Of a DNA stretch of 64,000 bases, positions 8,507 to 15,457 are shown piece by piece. Position numbers and translations under genes: made by a program. The notes beneath the pieces are model-generated. The model saw nothing but the letters and a program-made list of their open reading frames with translations, did no database searches and had not been told where the DNA came from. Position 1 is the stretch's first letter; each line of letters starts with the position of its first letter. The DNA lies in assembly GCF_902712855.1 (NCBI RefSeq), contig NZ_LR743507.1:2156001-2220000 (forward strand), written 5' to 3'. This stretch comes from Variovorax paradoxus. Lineage in GTDB: Bacteria > Pseudomonadota > Gammaproteobacteria > Burkholderiales > Burkholderiaceae_C.

Positions 8507-10168
8507 ATGGTCTGGCAACAGGTTTACAACCCGTTCGGCAACATGATCGTATCGACGGCCCTGGCCGCGATACCGGTGGTCGTGATGCTGGTGTCCCTGG
8601 GTCTGCTTCACGTCAAGGCGCACTATGCGGCAGGGCTCGGCCTGCTCAGCGCGGTGCTCATCGCGGTGTTCGCGTTCGGCATGCCGGCCGACATGGCGGG
8701 CAAGGCGGCCTTCCTCGGCGGCATCACCGGCCTGCTGCCCATCGGCTGGATCGTGCTGAACATCATCTTCCTGCAGCAGCTCACGCAGCAGAACGGCAGC
8801 TTCCAGGTGCTGCAGGACTCCATCGCCGGCATCACGGAAGACCGGCGCCTGCAGCTGCTGCTCATCGCGTTCGCCTTCGGCGCCTTCTTCGAGGGCGCCG
8901 CGGGCTTCGGCACGCCGGTGGCGGTCACGGCGGCGATCCTCATCGGGCTGGGCTTCTCGCCGCTCGCGGCCTCGGGGCTCTCGCTGATCGCCAACACCGC
9001 GCCGGTGGCCTTCGGCGCGCTGGGCACGCCGGTGATCACGCTGGCCAAGGTGCACGGCTACGACCTGATGGCGGTCACCGCGATGATCGGACGGCAACTG
9101 CCGTTCTTCTCGCTGCTGGTGCCGTTCTGGCTCATCTGGGCCTTCGCGGGCCGCAAGGGAATGATGGAGGTGTGGCCGGCCATCCTGGTGACGGGCGTGT
9201 CCTTCGCGATTCCCCAGTTCCTGGTGTCGAACTACATCGGGCCGGAGCTGGTGGACATCATCGCGGCCATCGTGTCGATGGTGTGCCTGGTGCTGTTCCT
9301 GCGCGTGTGGCGGCCCAAGACCATCTGGACCTCGGTGTCGCTCAAGGGGCATGAGACCGACGGCGGACAGGCCGGCCCGGCCACCATGCCTACGAAGCAT
9401 CCGAGCGCGGCCGTCATCCGCGCCTGGACGCCGTGGCTCATCCTCACCGTGTTCGTCTTCATCTGGGGACTGCCAGCGGTGAAGACCTGGCTCAACGGCA
9501 TCTTCGCGCCCAACTTCCCGATCGAGGGGCTGCACAACATGATCGAGAAGGTGGCGCCGGTGGTGCCCAAGCCGACGAAGGAGGGCGCGGTGTACCAACT
9601 GCTGCTGCTCTCCGCCACGGGCACCGGCATCCTGGCGTCGGCGATCGTGGGCGGGCTGGTGATGAAGTACAACCCGGTCCAGCTCGTGGCCGCCTACGGC
9701 CGCACGTTGTGGCTGGTGAAGTTCTCGCTGCTCACCATCATGCTGATGCTCGCGCTCGGCACGCTCACGCGCTACTCGGGGCTCGACACCACGCTGGGGC
9801 TGGCCTTCGCCAACACGGGCGTGCTCTACCCGTTCTTCGGCACGCTGATGGGCTGGCTGGGCGTGGCGCTCACCGGCTCCGACACGGCGTCGAACGTGCT
9901 CTTCGGCGGCATGCAGAAGGTGGCGGCCGACCAGCTCGGCCTGAGCCCCAACCTCATGGGCGCCGCCAACAGCTCGGGCGGCGTGATGGGCAAGATGATC
10001 GATGCGCAGTCGATCGTGGTGGCCTCCACCGCCACGCGCTGGTTCAACCACGAGGGCGAGATCCTGCGCTACGTGTTCTTCCACTCGATCGCGCTGGCCT
10101 GCCTCGTGGGCTTCTACGTGACCTTGCAGGCCTATGTGTGGCCGTTCACGCTGATGGTGGTGAAGTGA
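8507..10168 (+). CDS. lldP: L-lactate permease
   Basis: This 553-aa polytopic inner-membrane protein of the LctP/LldP family is a lactate/glycolate:H+ symporter. Family signatures include the start MVWQQVYNPFGNMIVSTALA, FGAFFEGAAGFGTPVAVTAA and SLIANTAPVAFGALGTPV. The C-terminal half carries GWLGVALTGSDTASNVLFGG and the segment SSGGVMGKMIDAQSIVVA. The ATG at 8507 is fixed by an AGAGGAGA ribosome site. It is divergent from the LysR regulator. With lldD it forms an import-and-oxidise pair for lactate. It converges with the TetR gene, whose stop is 2 bp away. Confidence 0.93.
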   Translation: MVWQQVYNPFGNMIVSTALAAIPVVVMLVSLGLLHVKAHYAAGLGLLSAVLIAVFAFGMPADMAGKAAFLGGITGLLPIGWIVLNIIFLQQLTQQNGSFQVLQDSIAGITEDRRLQLLLIAFAFGAFFEGAAGFGTPVAVTAAILIGLGFSPLAASGLSLIANTAPVAFGALGTPVITLAKVHGYDLMAVTAMIGRQLPFFSLLVPFWLIWAFAGRKGMMEVWPAILVTGVSFAIPQFLVSNYIGPELVDIIAAIVSMVCLVLFLRVWRPKTIWTSVSLKGHETDGGQAGPATMPTKHPSAAVIRAWTPWLILTVFVFIWGLPAVKTWLNGIFAPNFPIEGLHNMIEKVAPVVPKPTKEGAVYQLLLLSATGTGILASAIVGGLVMKYNPVQLVAAYGRTLWLVKFSLLTIMLMLALGTLTRYSGLDTTLGLAFANTGVLYPFFGTLMGWLGVALTGSDTASNVLFGGMQKVAADQLGLSPNLMGAANSSGGVMGKMIDAQSIVVASTATRWFNHEGEILRYVFFHSIALACLVGFYVTLQAYVWPFTLMVVK

Positions 10169-10169
10169 C

Positions 10170-10751
10170 TCACGGCGCCGCGCCCAGCGCCTGAAGCAGC
10201 CGGCGCAGGTCGTCGACGGCCTCCTGTGCCTGCGCGGCGCCGCCCATCTGCGCCTTGACGATGGCGCCGTCCACGCCCAGGGCGGCGGCCTGCGCGACAG
10301 CCATGCGCCAGGGCCCTTCGGGCAACAGGCCGGCAATCACCTCGACCATCTCGCGCTTGTGCTCGCGCGCGATGTCGCTCGCGCCGGCCACGCTCGCGCC
10401 CACTTCCACCACCGAGTTGATGAAGGCGCAGCCGCGGAATGCAGGGTCGGCAAACCACTCGGCCATGGCGTCGGCGACCACCAGCAGGGCCTGCGCGTCG
10501 CCGATGCGCTGCTGCGCGCCGCGGCGGCCCAGCGCATCGACGAACCATGCCATCCACAGGCCGTGGCGGTGATCGAGGAAGGCCCGCACCAGGTCGTCCT
10601 TCGACGGGAAGTGCCGATAGAACGTGACCTTGGTGACGCCCGAGGCCGCGATGACGCGGTCGACGCCGGTCGCGCGGATGCCGTCGGCATAGAAGAGGTC
10701 GTGCGCGGTGAGCAGGATGCGCTCGCGCGCGGGCAGGGTGGAGATGTCCAT
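10170..10751 (-). CDS. TetR-family repressor
   Basis: This 193-aa regulator has the TetR HTH at residues about 8-55 (ARERILLTAHDLFYADGIRA, GVTKVTFYRHFPSKDDLV), followed by a C-terminal ligand domain of the TetR_C type (RGCAFINSVVEVG is typical of this group). The ATG at 10751 is preferred over a longer frame. A perfect 7-bp inverted repeat begins 18 bp upstream of the start, so autoregulation and control of the divergent NTF2-like gene are likely. The inducing ligand is unknown. Confidence 0.85.
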   Translation of the reverse strand: MDISTLPARERILLTAHDLFYADGIRATGVDRVIAASGVTKVTFYRHFPSKDDLVRAFLDHRHGLWMAWFVDALGRRGAQQRIGDAQALLVVADAMAEWFADPAFRGCAFINSVVEVGASVAGASDIAREHKREMVEVIAGLLPEGPWRMAVAQAAALGVDGAIVKAQMGGAAQAQEAVDDLRRLLQALGAAP

Positions 10752-10768
10752 GCCGCGATTGTAGGCAT

Positions 10769-10786
10769 GTAGACAGACTTGTCTAC
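10769..10786. promoter_or_regulatory. Probable TetR operator (perfect inverted repeat)
   Basis: The sequence GTAGACA-GACT-TGTCTAC is a perfect dyad with 7-bp arms and a 4-bp spacer. It lies in the 97-bp gap between the divergent TetR gene (start 10751) and the NTF2-like gene (start 10849). The size and symmetry match TetR-family operators, many of which contain TAGAC-type half-sites. Assignment to this TetR protein is inferred from position. Confidence 0.75.
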
Positions 10787-10848
10787 GTGTGGCACATTGC
10801 GGCGCATTCCCTCTCGACATCCCTGCATCACTTCACCGAAAGAACCTC

Positions 10849-11271
10849 ATGGAATCCCGTCCGCCGCTGCCGCCCTTCACCCTCGAATCGGCACTCAAGA
10901 AAGTCCAGGCTGCCGAAGACGCCTGGAACACGCGCGATCCCGTGCGCGTGAGCCTGGCCTACACGCCCGACACCGAATGGCGAAACCGCGCCGACTTCGT
11001 CAACGGCCGCGAGCAGGTGGTCGAGTTCCTCTCGCGCAAGTGGGTGCGCGAGCTCGACTACCGGCTCAAGAAGCAACTGTGGGCCTTCATGGACAACCGC
11101 ATCGCGGTGCGCTTCGAATACGAATGGCACGACGACGCAGGCCAGTGGTATCGCAGCCATGGCAACGAGAACTGGGAGTTCGCCGAGAACGGCCTGATGC
11201 AGCGGCGCTTCGCGAGCATCAACGACCAGCCGATTGCGGAGTCGGAGCGCAAGTTCCGCTGGGAGCGCTGA
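10849..11271 (+). CDS. DUF1348 / NTF2-like (SnoaL-fold) protein
   Basis: This 140-aa protein of the DUF1348 family has a nuclear-transport-factor-2-like cone fold. Recognisable family blocks are AEDAWNTRDPVRVSLAYTPD, TEWRNRADFVNGREQVVEFL, RIAVRFEYEWHDDAGQWYRS and HGNENWEFAENGLMQRR. The enzymatic role is unknown; such proteins are often found with oxidoreductases under TetR control. ATG 10849 (MESRPPLPP) is chosen over an upstream in-frame codon that would overlap the operator. The ribosome site is weak (GAAAGAA). It is expected to be repressed by the divergent TetR. Confidence 0.8.
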   Translation: MESRPPLPPFTLESALKKVQAAEDAWNTRDPVRVSLAYTPDTEWRNRADFVNGREQVVEFLSRKWVRELDYRLKKQLWAFMDNRIAVRFEYEWHDDAGQWYRSHGNENWEFAENGLMQRRFASINDQPIAESERKFRWER

Positions 11272-11373
11272 CCGGTCCTGTCGTCTCGCCTGCTTGTGGA
11301 AGTGCGCACAAGACAACGGGCATGTGTGTTGCTTGTCATGGCGCATCCCTTTCAAACCCAGGAGCCAAGCGAC

Positions 11374-11817
11374 ATGAACCGCAACGACGTCACCGAGAAG
11401 ATCATCACCGTCAAGGTGAGCAAGGGCATCCAGTGGGCCGACGTGGCCAGGAAGGTCGGCCTCTCGAAGGAGTGGACCACCGCCGCCTGCCTGGGCCAGA
11501 TGACGCTCGACGAGAAGCAGGCCAAGGTCGTCGGCAGGATCTTCGGCCTCACCGCCGAAGAGCAGAAGTGGCTGCAGGTGGTGCCCTACAAGGGCTCGCT
11601 GCCCACGCCCGTGCCGACCGACCCGCTCATCTACCGCTGGTACGAGGTGGTGAGCGTGTACGGCACCACCATCAAGGAACTGATCCATGAAGAGTTCGGC
11701 GACGGCATCATGAGCGCCATCGACTTCAGCATGGACATCCAGCGCCAGGCCGACCCCAAGGGCGACCGCGTCAACGTGGTGCTGTCGGGCAAGTTCCTGC
11801 CCTACAAGACCTACTGA
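11374..11817 (+). CDS. cynS: Cyanase (cyanate hydratase)
   Basis: This 147-aa enzyme catalyses the bicarbonate-dependent conversion of cyanate to CO2 and ammonia, in the cytoplasm as a decamer in known members. The catalytic residues are all present: Arg88, Glu91 and Ser114, in YRWYEVV and GIMSAIDFSMDIQ. Their spacing (3 and 23) equals E. coli R96/E99/S122. The N-terminal helical domain (residues 1-75) and the terminal GKFLPYKTY are typical. An AGGAG ribosome site precedes the ATG. There is no cynT or cynR next to it. A CynX/NimT-type transporter lies about 11 kb away. Its stop overlaps that of the convergent SDR gene by 7 bp. Confidence 0.95.
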   Translation: MNRNDVTEKIITVKVSKGIQWADVARKVGLSKEWTTAACLGQMTLDEKQAKVVGRIFGLTAEEQKWLQVVPYKGSLPTPVPTDPLIYRWYEVVSVYGTTIKELIHEEFGDGIMSAIDFSMDIQRQADPKGDRVNVVLSGKFLPYKTY

Positions 11818-12569
11818 ACGTACTCGGCCGGATGCGGCCGGTGCCGCGGCGAAGCGCGCATCGCACCGGCGGTGATGCCGTAGCCCTCGATGGCCCCGGC
11901 GATCGAGCGGGCCACCGCCTCCACGGGCATCGCGAGGCGCCGGTTGGTGCGCATGCGCTGCGCGCAGTAGCTGGCCGCGATGCGCTCGGCCAGCGGATCG
12001 CTCGGACCGTTCACGTCGGGGCTCACCACCGTCACGTGCAGCCGGCCGGCATGCTCCTGGCGCAGGCCCTCGGAGATCGCGTTCACCGCGTATTGCGTGC
12101 CGTGGTAAACGGCCGAACTGGGCAGCAAGCCCTGCATGGCCACCGGTGCCACGTTCACGATGTGGCCCCAGCCCTGCTCCTGCATCGTCGGCAGCACGGC
12201 CGCGATGCCGAGCAGCACGCCGCGCAGGTTCACGTCGATCATGAGTTCCCATTCCTCGATCTTGCGGTTCCACAGCGGCGACATCGGCATCACGCCCGCC
12301 GCGTTCACCAGCACGTCGATCTGCTCGTGCGTCTCGAGGGCGAACTCGGCAAAGGCTTCCATGTCAGGGCGGTGCGTCACGTCGAGCCGCTGGAAGCTCG
12401 CGGTGCCGCCGGTGGCTTCGATCTCGGCCACCAGCGCCGCGAGGCGGTCGGTGCGCCGTGCACCCAGTACCACCTTCGCGCCGCGCCGCGCAAGCAGCCG
12501 CGCGGTCGCTTCGCCGATGCCGCTGCTCGCGCCGGTGATGAGAACGACTTTTTCCTGGATTGCGCTCAT
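11811..12569 (-). CDS. SDR-family protein with degenerate active site
   Basis: This 252-aa classical short-chain dehydrogenase fold has an NADP-type glycine motif (ITGASSGIGEATARLLARRG, residues 11-30), NAAG at 89-92 and DVNLRG at 112-117, which keeps the tetrad Asn114. Tyr155 is present. The residue four positions on, normally the catalytic Lys, is Gln159 (YHGTQYAV). The residue 13 before Tyr, normally Ser, is Pro142 (NVAPVAM). The protein may therefore bind nucleotide without normal catalysis, or use another mechanism. ATG 12569 (MSAIQEKVV) is the most plausible start. It converges with cynS and is divergent from the P4-like leader RNA. Confidence 0.8.
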   Translation of the reverse strand: MSAIQEKVVLITGASSGIGEATARLLARRGAKVVLGARRTDRLAALVAEIEATGGTASFQRLDVTHRPDMEAFAEFALETHEQIDVLVNAAGVMPMSPLWNRKIEEWELMIDVNLRGVLLGIAAVLPTMQEQGWGHIVNVAPVAMQGLLPSSAVYHGTQYAVNAISEGLRQEHAGRLHVTVVSPDVNGPSDPLAERIAASYCAQRMRTNRRLAMPVEAVARSIAGAIEGYGITAGAMRASPRHRPHPAEYVQ

Positions 12570-12764
12570 TTGAAAACTCCTCATGCTGGTCGGTTGCCGT
12601 GGGGCGCACACAGAAGAGGGTGCACCGGGCATGGAAAGAAGTGTCTCGCGCCAGGGCCGTCGAGCGGTATCCGGATCGAACGGGGTTTTTGCCTGATCCT
12701 GCAAAACGCGATGCGGGAGTCGTGCGCTTGTTGGCGCATATCTCAGGGGATACCGAGGATCGAT
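12570..12764. other. Intergenic region upstream of the SDR gene and of the leader RNA
   Basis: This is a 195-bp gap without a credible gene. It should carry the SDR promoter on the minus strand, but no clear -35/-10 pair stands out. The rest of the non-coding stretch up to 13038 is occupied by the structured leader described in the following entries. Confidence 0.4.
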
Positions 12765-12792
12765 TGACGCAAGCAGACCCCGCCGCTACATT
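12765..12792 (+). promoter_or_regulatory. Sigma70-type promoter of the structured leader
   Basis: TTGACG at 12765-12770 and TACATT at 12787-12792 are separated by 16 bp. A start site about 7 bp downstream would be near 12799, exactly where the first hairpin of the leader begins. This is a good consensus match by Burkholderiales standards. Confidence 0.6.
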
Positions 12793-12798
12793 CCAGTC

Positions 12799-12817
12799 GC
12801 CTCGTGATGAACGAGGC
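12799..12817 (+). ncRNA. 5' hairpin of the leader transcript
   Basis: GCCTCGT-GATGA-ACGAGGC forms a perfect 7-bp stem with a 5-nt loop at the predicted 5' end of the transcript. It may stabilise the RNA. It immediately precedes the upstream block complementary to the antisense RNA (12823-12843). Confidence 0.55.
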
Positions 12818-12822
12818 CGGGT

Positions 12823-12843
12823 TTGACAGCCTGAAAGAACCGC
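12823..12843 (+). promoter_or_regulatory. Upstream antisense target (seqA-like)
   Basis: This segment contains TTGACAG (12823-12829) and GAACCGC (12837-12843). Each is a perfect 7-nt complement of part of the antisense segment at 12944-12964 (GCGGTTC and CTGTCAA), in the order expected for one continuous two-block duplex with a small internal loop. It ends 16 nt before the leader terminator hairpin. That placement is analogous to seqA in phage P4, where pairing with CI RNA promotes early termination. Confidence 0.55.
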
Positions 12844-12859
12844 GGTGAAAGCCGCTTCC

Positions 12860-12880
12860 CCGCAATGGTTTGCGGCTTTT
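12860..12880 (+). terminator. Leader attenuator/terminator
   Basis: CCGCAA-TGGT-TTGCGG forms a 6-bp stem with a tetraloop, followed by CTTTT. A competing longer stem, AAAGCCGC (12848-12855) with GCGGCTTT (12872-12879), overlaps it, so two alternative folds exist. It lies between the promoter and the downstream gene, so read-through would be needed for that gene to be expressed. Confidence 0.55.
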
Positions 12881-12900
12881 GCCATTCCGGCTTCCTTTTA

Positions 12901-12977
12901 GGCGGCTCGGATGGGAGGGCTCGCGCCCTGCCGGTTTCGCCTAGCGGTTCCCGGTCTGTCAACCCGTTCGAGCCGCC
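12901..12977 (+). ncRNA. P4-CI / C4-like antisense RNA (77 nt)
   Basis: GGCGGCTCG (12901-12909) pairs perfectly with CGAGCCGCC (12969-12977), closing a 77-nt domain. Inside is a hairpin AGGGC-TCGC-GCCCT and a conserved-looking GGATGGGAGGGC block. The segment 12944-12964 (GCGGTTC then CTGTCAACC) is complementary to the upstream block at 12823-12843 and to downstream GGTTGACAG (12984-12992). Phage P4 CI RNA is about 69 nt and P1/P7 c4 RNA about 77 nt. Both are processed from a leader and act as antisense repressors. Assignment to this class rests on architecture and remembered Burkholderiales examples, not on a covariance search. Confidence 0.65.
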
Positions 12978-12983
12978 GCCTTC

Positions 12984-12992
12984 GGTTGACAG
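12984..12992 (+). promoter_or_regulatory. Downstream antisense target (seqC-like)
   Basis: GGTTGACAG is the exact 9-nt complement of CTGTCAACC at 12956-12964 in the antisense RNA. A second match, GAACCG at 13018-13023, pairs with CGGTTC (12945-12950). Both lie in the 61 nt between the RNA and the start codon of the 107-aa gene, with the second block ending 4 nt before the GGGAGGG ribosome site. Pairing could therefore affect translation or transcript elongation. Confidence 0.5.
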
Positions 12993-13038
12993 CGAATGCA
13001 GCGGTTGTAGCAAAGCCGAACCGATTGGGAGGGCCGAC

Positions 13039-13362
13039 ATGGCCGAGTCATCATTCACTGCGCGTGACAGTGCGGAGTTCAAACCCTTTGTGTGGAATCC
13101 CTTGCAGGGACTCGACCCCAAAGAGCGGCAATACGCCTTGTTCCTCAACGATGCGCGCGACGTGGTGCAGGGCGCGCACACATTGATGGCGTTGCTTGCG
13201 TGGGATGAAGACCGACGCGACGAAGCGCGTTCAACGAATGGCCCCGAGGCACTGCTCAGTGTGGCCGATCGCGCATCGCTTCAGCGATTCGTGATCGCTT
13301 CACTTGGCATGTTGCACGCCGACATCGAAAGCCGATGCGAGGAGATGGCCGAAACGCATTGA
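13039..13362 (+). CDS. 107-aa orphan protein downstream of the P4-like leader
   Basis: This is a hydrophilic, largely helical protein of unknown family (KERQYALFLNDARDVVQGAH is its central segment; the C terminus is acidic). ATG 13039 has a strong GGGAGGG ribosome site. The frame is open back to 12865 through the RNA element, but that extension encodes the structured RNA and is not credible protein. Leaders of this type in Burkholderiales usually precede small uncharacterised genes. In phage P4 the controlled genes are replication functions, which this is not. Its expression is predicted to be limited by the antisense RNA. It ends 13 bp from the convergent glutaredoxin-like gene. Confidence 0.75.
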   Translation: MAESSFTARDSAEFKPFVWNPLQGLDPKERQYALFLNDARDVVQGAHTLMALLAWDEDRRDEARSTNGPEALLSVADRASLQRFVIASLGMLHADIESRCEEMAETH

Positions 13363-13375
13363 CCGGCGCGATCGA

Positions 13376-13741
13376 TCAGCCGAGAAGGCTTTTCAATTCG
13401 CCGCCGTCGATGAGCTTCTGCAAATCCGTCGCCCCGCCAACCAGCGTGCCCTTCACGAACACCATCGGAAAGGTCGGCCAGCCGGTCCACATCTTGAGCG
13501 CGTTGCGGTCGCGCCATTGGCTCAGGTAGTTGCCGTATTCGAGGTACTTGTACGGCTGCCCGATCGCATCGAGCACCTTGCGCGCCTTCTTCGGATGCGG
13601 ATTGATGCCCATGCCCACCACAACCACATCGTTGGCTGCGACCGCGGCCATGACCTCGCGGACGATGGTCTGGCGGCTTTCGGCCACCTTGGTGCGGATG
13701 GCGGGGTGGATGCGGGCTTCTTCTAGGATGGGGCGGGGCAT
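13376..13741 (-). CDS. Glutaredoxin-like protein lacking all cysteines
   Basis: This 121-aa protein has a thioredoxin-fold glutaredoxin layout. It has a beta strand VVVVGMG (39-45), the active-site loop position, a helix KKARKVLDAIG, then KMWTGWPTFPMVFVKGTLVG with the cis-Pro motif at about 92 and the GG glutathione-binding turn at 102-103. The CxxC or CGFS motif is replaced by Asn-Pro-His-Pro (47-50), and there is no cysteine anywhere. A redox reaction through thiols is therefore excluded; glutathione or iron-sulfur scaffolding is uncertain. ATG 13741 has AAAGG upstream. A longer frame exists but is unconvincing. Confidence 0.78.
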   Translation of the reverse strand: MPRPILEEARIHPAIRTKVAESRQTIVREVMAAVAANDVVVVGMGINPHPKKARKVLDAIGQPYKYLEYGNYLSQWRDRNALKMWTGWPTFPMVFVKGTLVGGATDLQKLIDGGELKSLLG

Positions 13742-13900
13742 TCGGACCTTTCGTGGGTTCGCGTGACTGTAAGGGGCCTTTGCAACGTCGGAGTTCTTGC
13801 CTGTTCCTCGCGACACCTGTTCGGTGGCGTGCCGTGATGTGCCGGATGCAGTTCTTCGTCGCATATTGAGTTGGGGCCCGGAATCGACGAAGCTGTTGCG

Positions 13901-14461
13901 ATGAATGAGCCTACTGACATCCCGACGCATCCCCGGATCTATCTTGCGGGCCCGGACGTTTTCCGCCCGGATGCCAGGGACCATTTCGTGCGGCTCAAGA
14001 GGGCGTGCGATGCGCTAGACCTTGCGGCGCTGCTGCCTGCCGATGGCGAAGAGGAGCCATCGCCCGACGCGCTGGAGAAGCGCATCTACGAAGCCAACAT
14101 GCAACGCCTTCGCGGCGCAGACGGCGTGGTGGCGAACCTCGCTTCGTTCAGGGGCCTCGAGCCCGATTCCGGCACAGTGTTCGAGGTCGGTGCCGCCATC
14201 GCGCTGGGCATTCCCGTGGTCGCCTACGGCGTGCCCGACGGCAGTTACGCGGACCGCGCGCAGGCGGCGCTGAAGTGCGCGAAGGATGCGAACGGCGTGC
14301 TGCGCGAAAGCGCCACGGGCATCGCGGTCGAGGACTTCGGCCAGCAGCTCAACCTGATGCTGGCCTGCTCGATCCACATCGAGCCGACGCCCGAAGCGGC
14401 GTTGAAGAAGATGGCCGGTCTGCTGGCCGCACGCCGTGCAACCACCGCAGGCAACCCCTGA
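13901..14461 (+). CDS. Nucleoside 2-deoxyribosyltransferase-like protein
   Basis: This 186-aa protein begins with the family motif RIYLAGPDVFRPDARDHF. It has the conserved nucleophile region DSGTVFEVGAAIALGIPV, in which the Glu of FEVGAA corresponds to the catalytic glutamate. Such enzymes swap bases between deoxynucleosides or hydrolyse (d)NMPs, acting in nucleotide salvage or sanitation. ATG 13901 is chosen; an upstream TTG would extend it by ten residues. It is divergent from the glutaredoxin-like gene (159-bp gap) and 57 bp ahead of the lipase-like gene, so the two may share a transcript. Confidence 0.8.
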   Translation: MNEPTDIPTHPRIYLAGPDVFRPDARDHFVRLKRACDALDLAALLPADGEEEPSPDALEKRIYEANMQRLRGADGVVANLASFRGLEPDSGTVFEVGAAIALGIPVVAYGVPDGSYADRAQAALKCAKDANGVLRESATGIAVEDFGQQLNLMLACSIHIEPTPEAALKKMAGLLAARRATTAGNP

Positions 14462-14518
14462 CTTCCGTACCGGGCCGCAGCGCACAGAATGACAGTCCCT
14501 TTTTCTCTGGAGCACCGC

Positions 14519-15391
14519 ATGCAGATCACCGAGACGCACTTCGAGCTGAGCGCCAACGACGGCGTCGCGGTGGAGGTCCATCGCTGGCAAGGCTCGACGC
14601 AGCGGGCCATCGTCCAGCTTGCGCACGGCATGGGCGAGCATTCGCTGCGCTACCGGCATCTGGCCGAATCGCTGGTGCGTGCCGGCTATGTCGTGTATTC
14701 GAACGAGCACCGCGGCCATGGCCAGGGTGCGTCGGCGCGCGGCGAACTGGGCGAGTTCGGCCCGCGCGGCTTCGCCGGGCTGGTGGACGACATGGCGCTG
14801 CTGAGCCGCCACGTGCGCGGCGTGCATCCGGGCCTGCCGCTGATCCTGATCGGCCACAGCATGGGCTCGTTCGCCACGCAGTACTACCTTGTGAGGCATG
14901 GCGAACTGCTGTCGGGCGCGGTGATGTCGGGCACCTCGGCGCTCGACCTGCTGGGCGCCGCGCTGCAGAGCGGCTTCAAGCTCGAGGACATGAACGCCGC
15001 GCTGCCCGACGTGCGCACGCCCTTCGACTGGCTCAGCCGCGACCCGGCGCAGGTCGATGCCTACATTGCCGATCCGCTGTGCGGCTTCACGGTCTCGGCC
15101 GAGGGCATGGGCTCGATGTTCGCGAACCTCGCCGACCTGGCGCCCGATGCGATGCGCAAGCACCTGCGGCCGGACCTGCCTCTGTACCTGTTCGTCGGCG
15201 ACGAGGACCCGGTCAGCAACAAGGCCGAGTGGTTCCATCCGCTGGTGCGGCGCTACCGCGAGGCGGGGCTGCGCGACGTGTCGTGCCACGTGTTCGGTGG
15301 AGCGCGCCACGAGACGCTGAACGAGATCAACCGCGACGAGGTTGAGGCGGTACTGCTGGCGTGGATCGCGCGGGTGGTGGCGGCGAAATAG
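14519..15391 (+). CDS. Monoacylglycerol lipase/lysophospholipase-like alpha/beta hydrolase
   Basis: This 290-aa hydrolase of the Hydrolase_4 (MGL/PldB) type has an oxyanion motif (VQLAHGMGEHSLRYRHLAES), the family block YVVYSNEHRGHGQGA, the nucleophile GHSMGS, an Asp in FVGDEDPVSN and a His in GARHETLNE. It is probably cytoplasmic, acting on monoglycerides or lysophospholipids; the substrate is unproven. Two ATGs are possible. The second (14519, MQITETHF) is preferred because GGAG lies 7-8 nt ahead, whereas the first (14489) has no ribosome site. Confidence 0.85.
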   Translation: MQITETHFELSANDGVAVEVHRWQGSTQRAIVQLAHGMGEHSLRYRHLAESLVRAGYVVYSNEHRGHGQGASARGELGEFGPRGFAGLVDDMALLSRHVRGVHPGLPLILIGHSMGSFATQYYLVRHGELLSGAVMSGTSALDLLGAALQSGFKLEDMNAALPDVRTPFDWLSRDPAQVDAYIADPLCGFTVSAEGMGSMFANLADLAPDAMRKHLRPDLPLYLFVGDEDPVSNKAEWFHPLVRRYREAGLRDVSCHVFGGARHETLNEINRDEVEAVLLAWIARVVAAK

Positions 15392-15457
15392 TTTCAGGAC
15401 GGTGCGAGGCCCGGACGCAGCGCCGGGCATCGGAGCGCGCGCCTCAGCGCCTCCGGT

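Noticed and set aside
12865..13038. An N-terminal extension of the 107-aa orphan gene, resembling Icd/Ash-like annotations
   Set aside because: The extension reads through the structured RNA element and target blocks. The strong ribosome site and ATG at 13039 are far more plausible.
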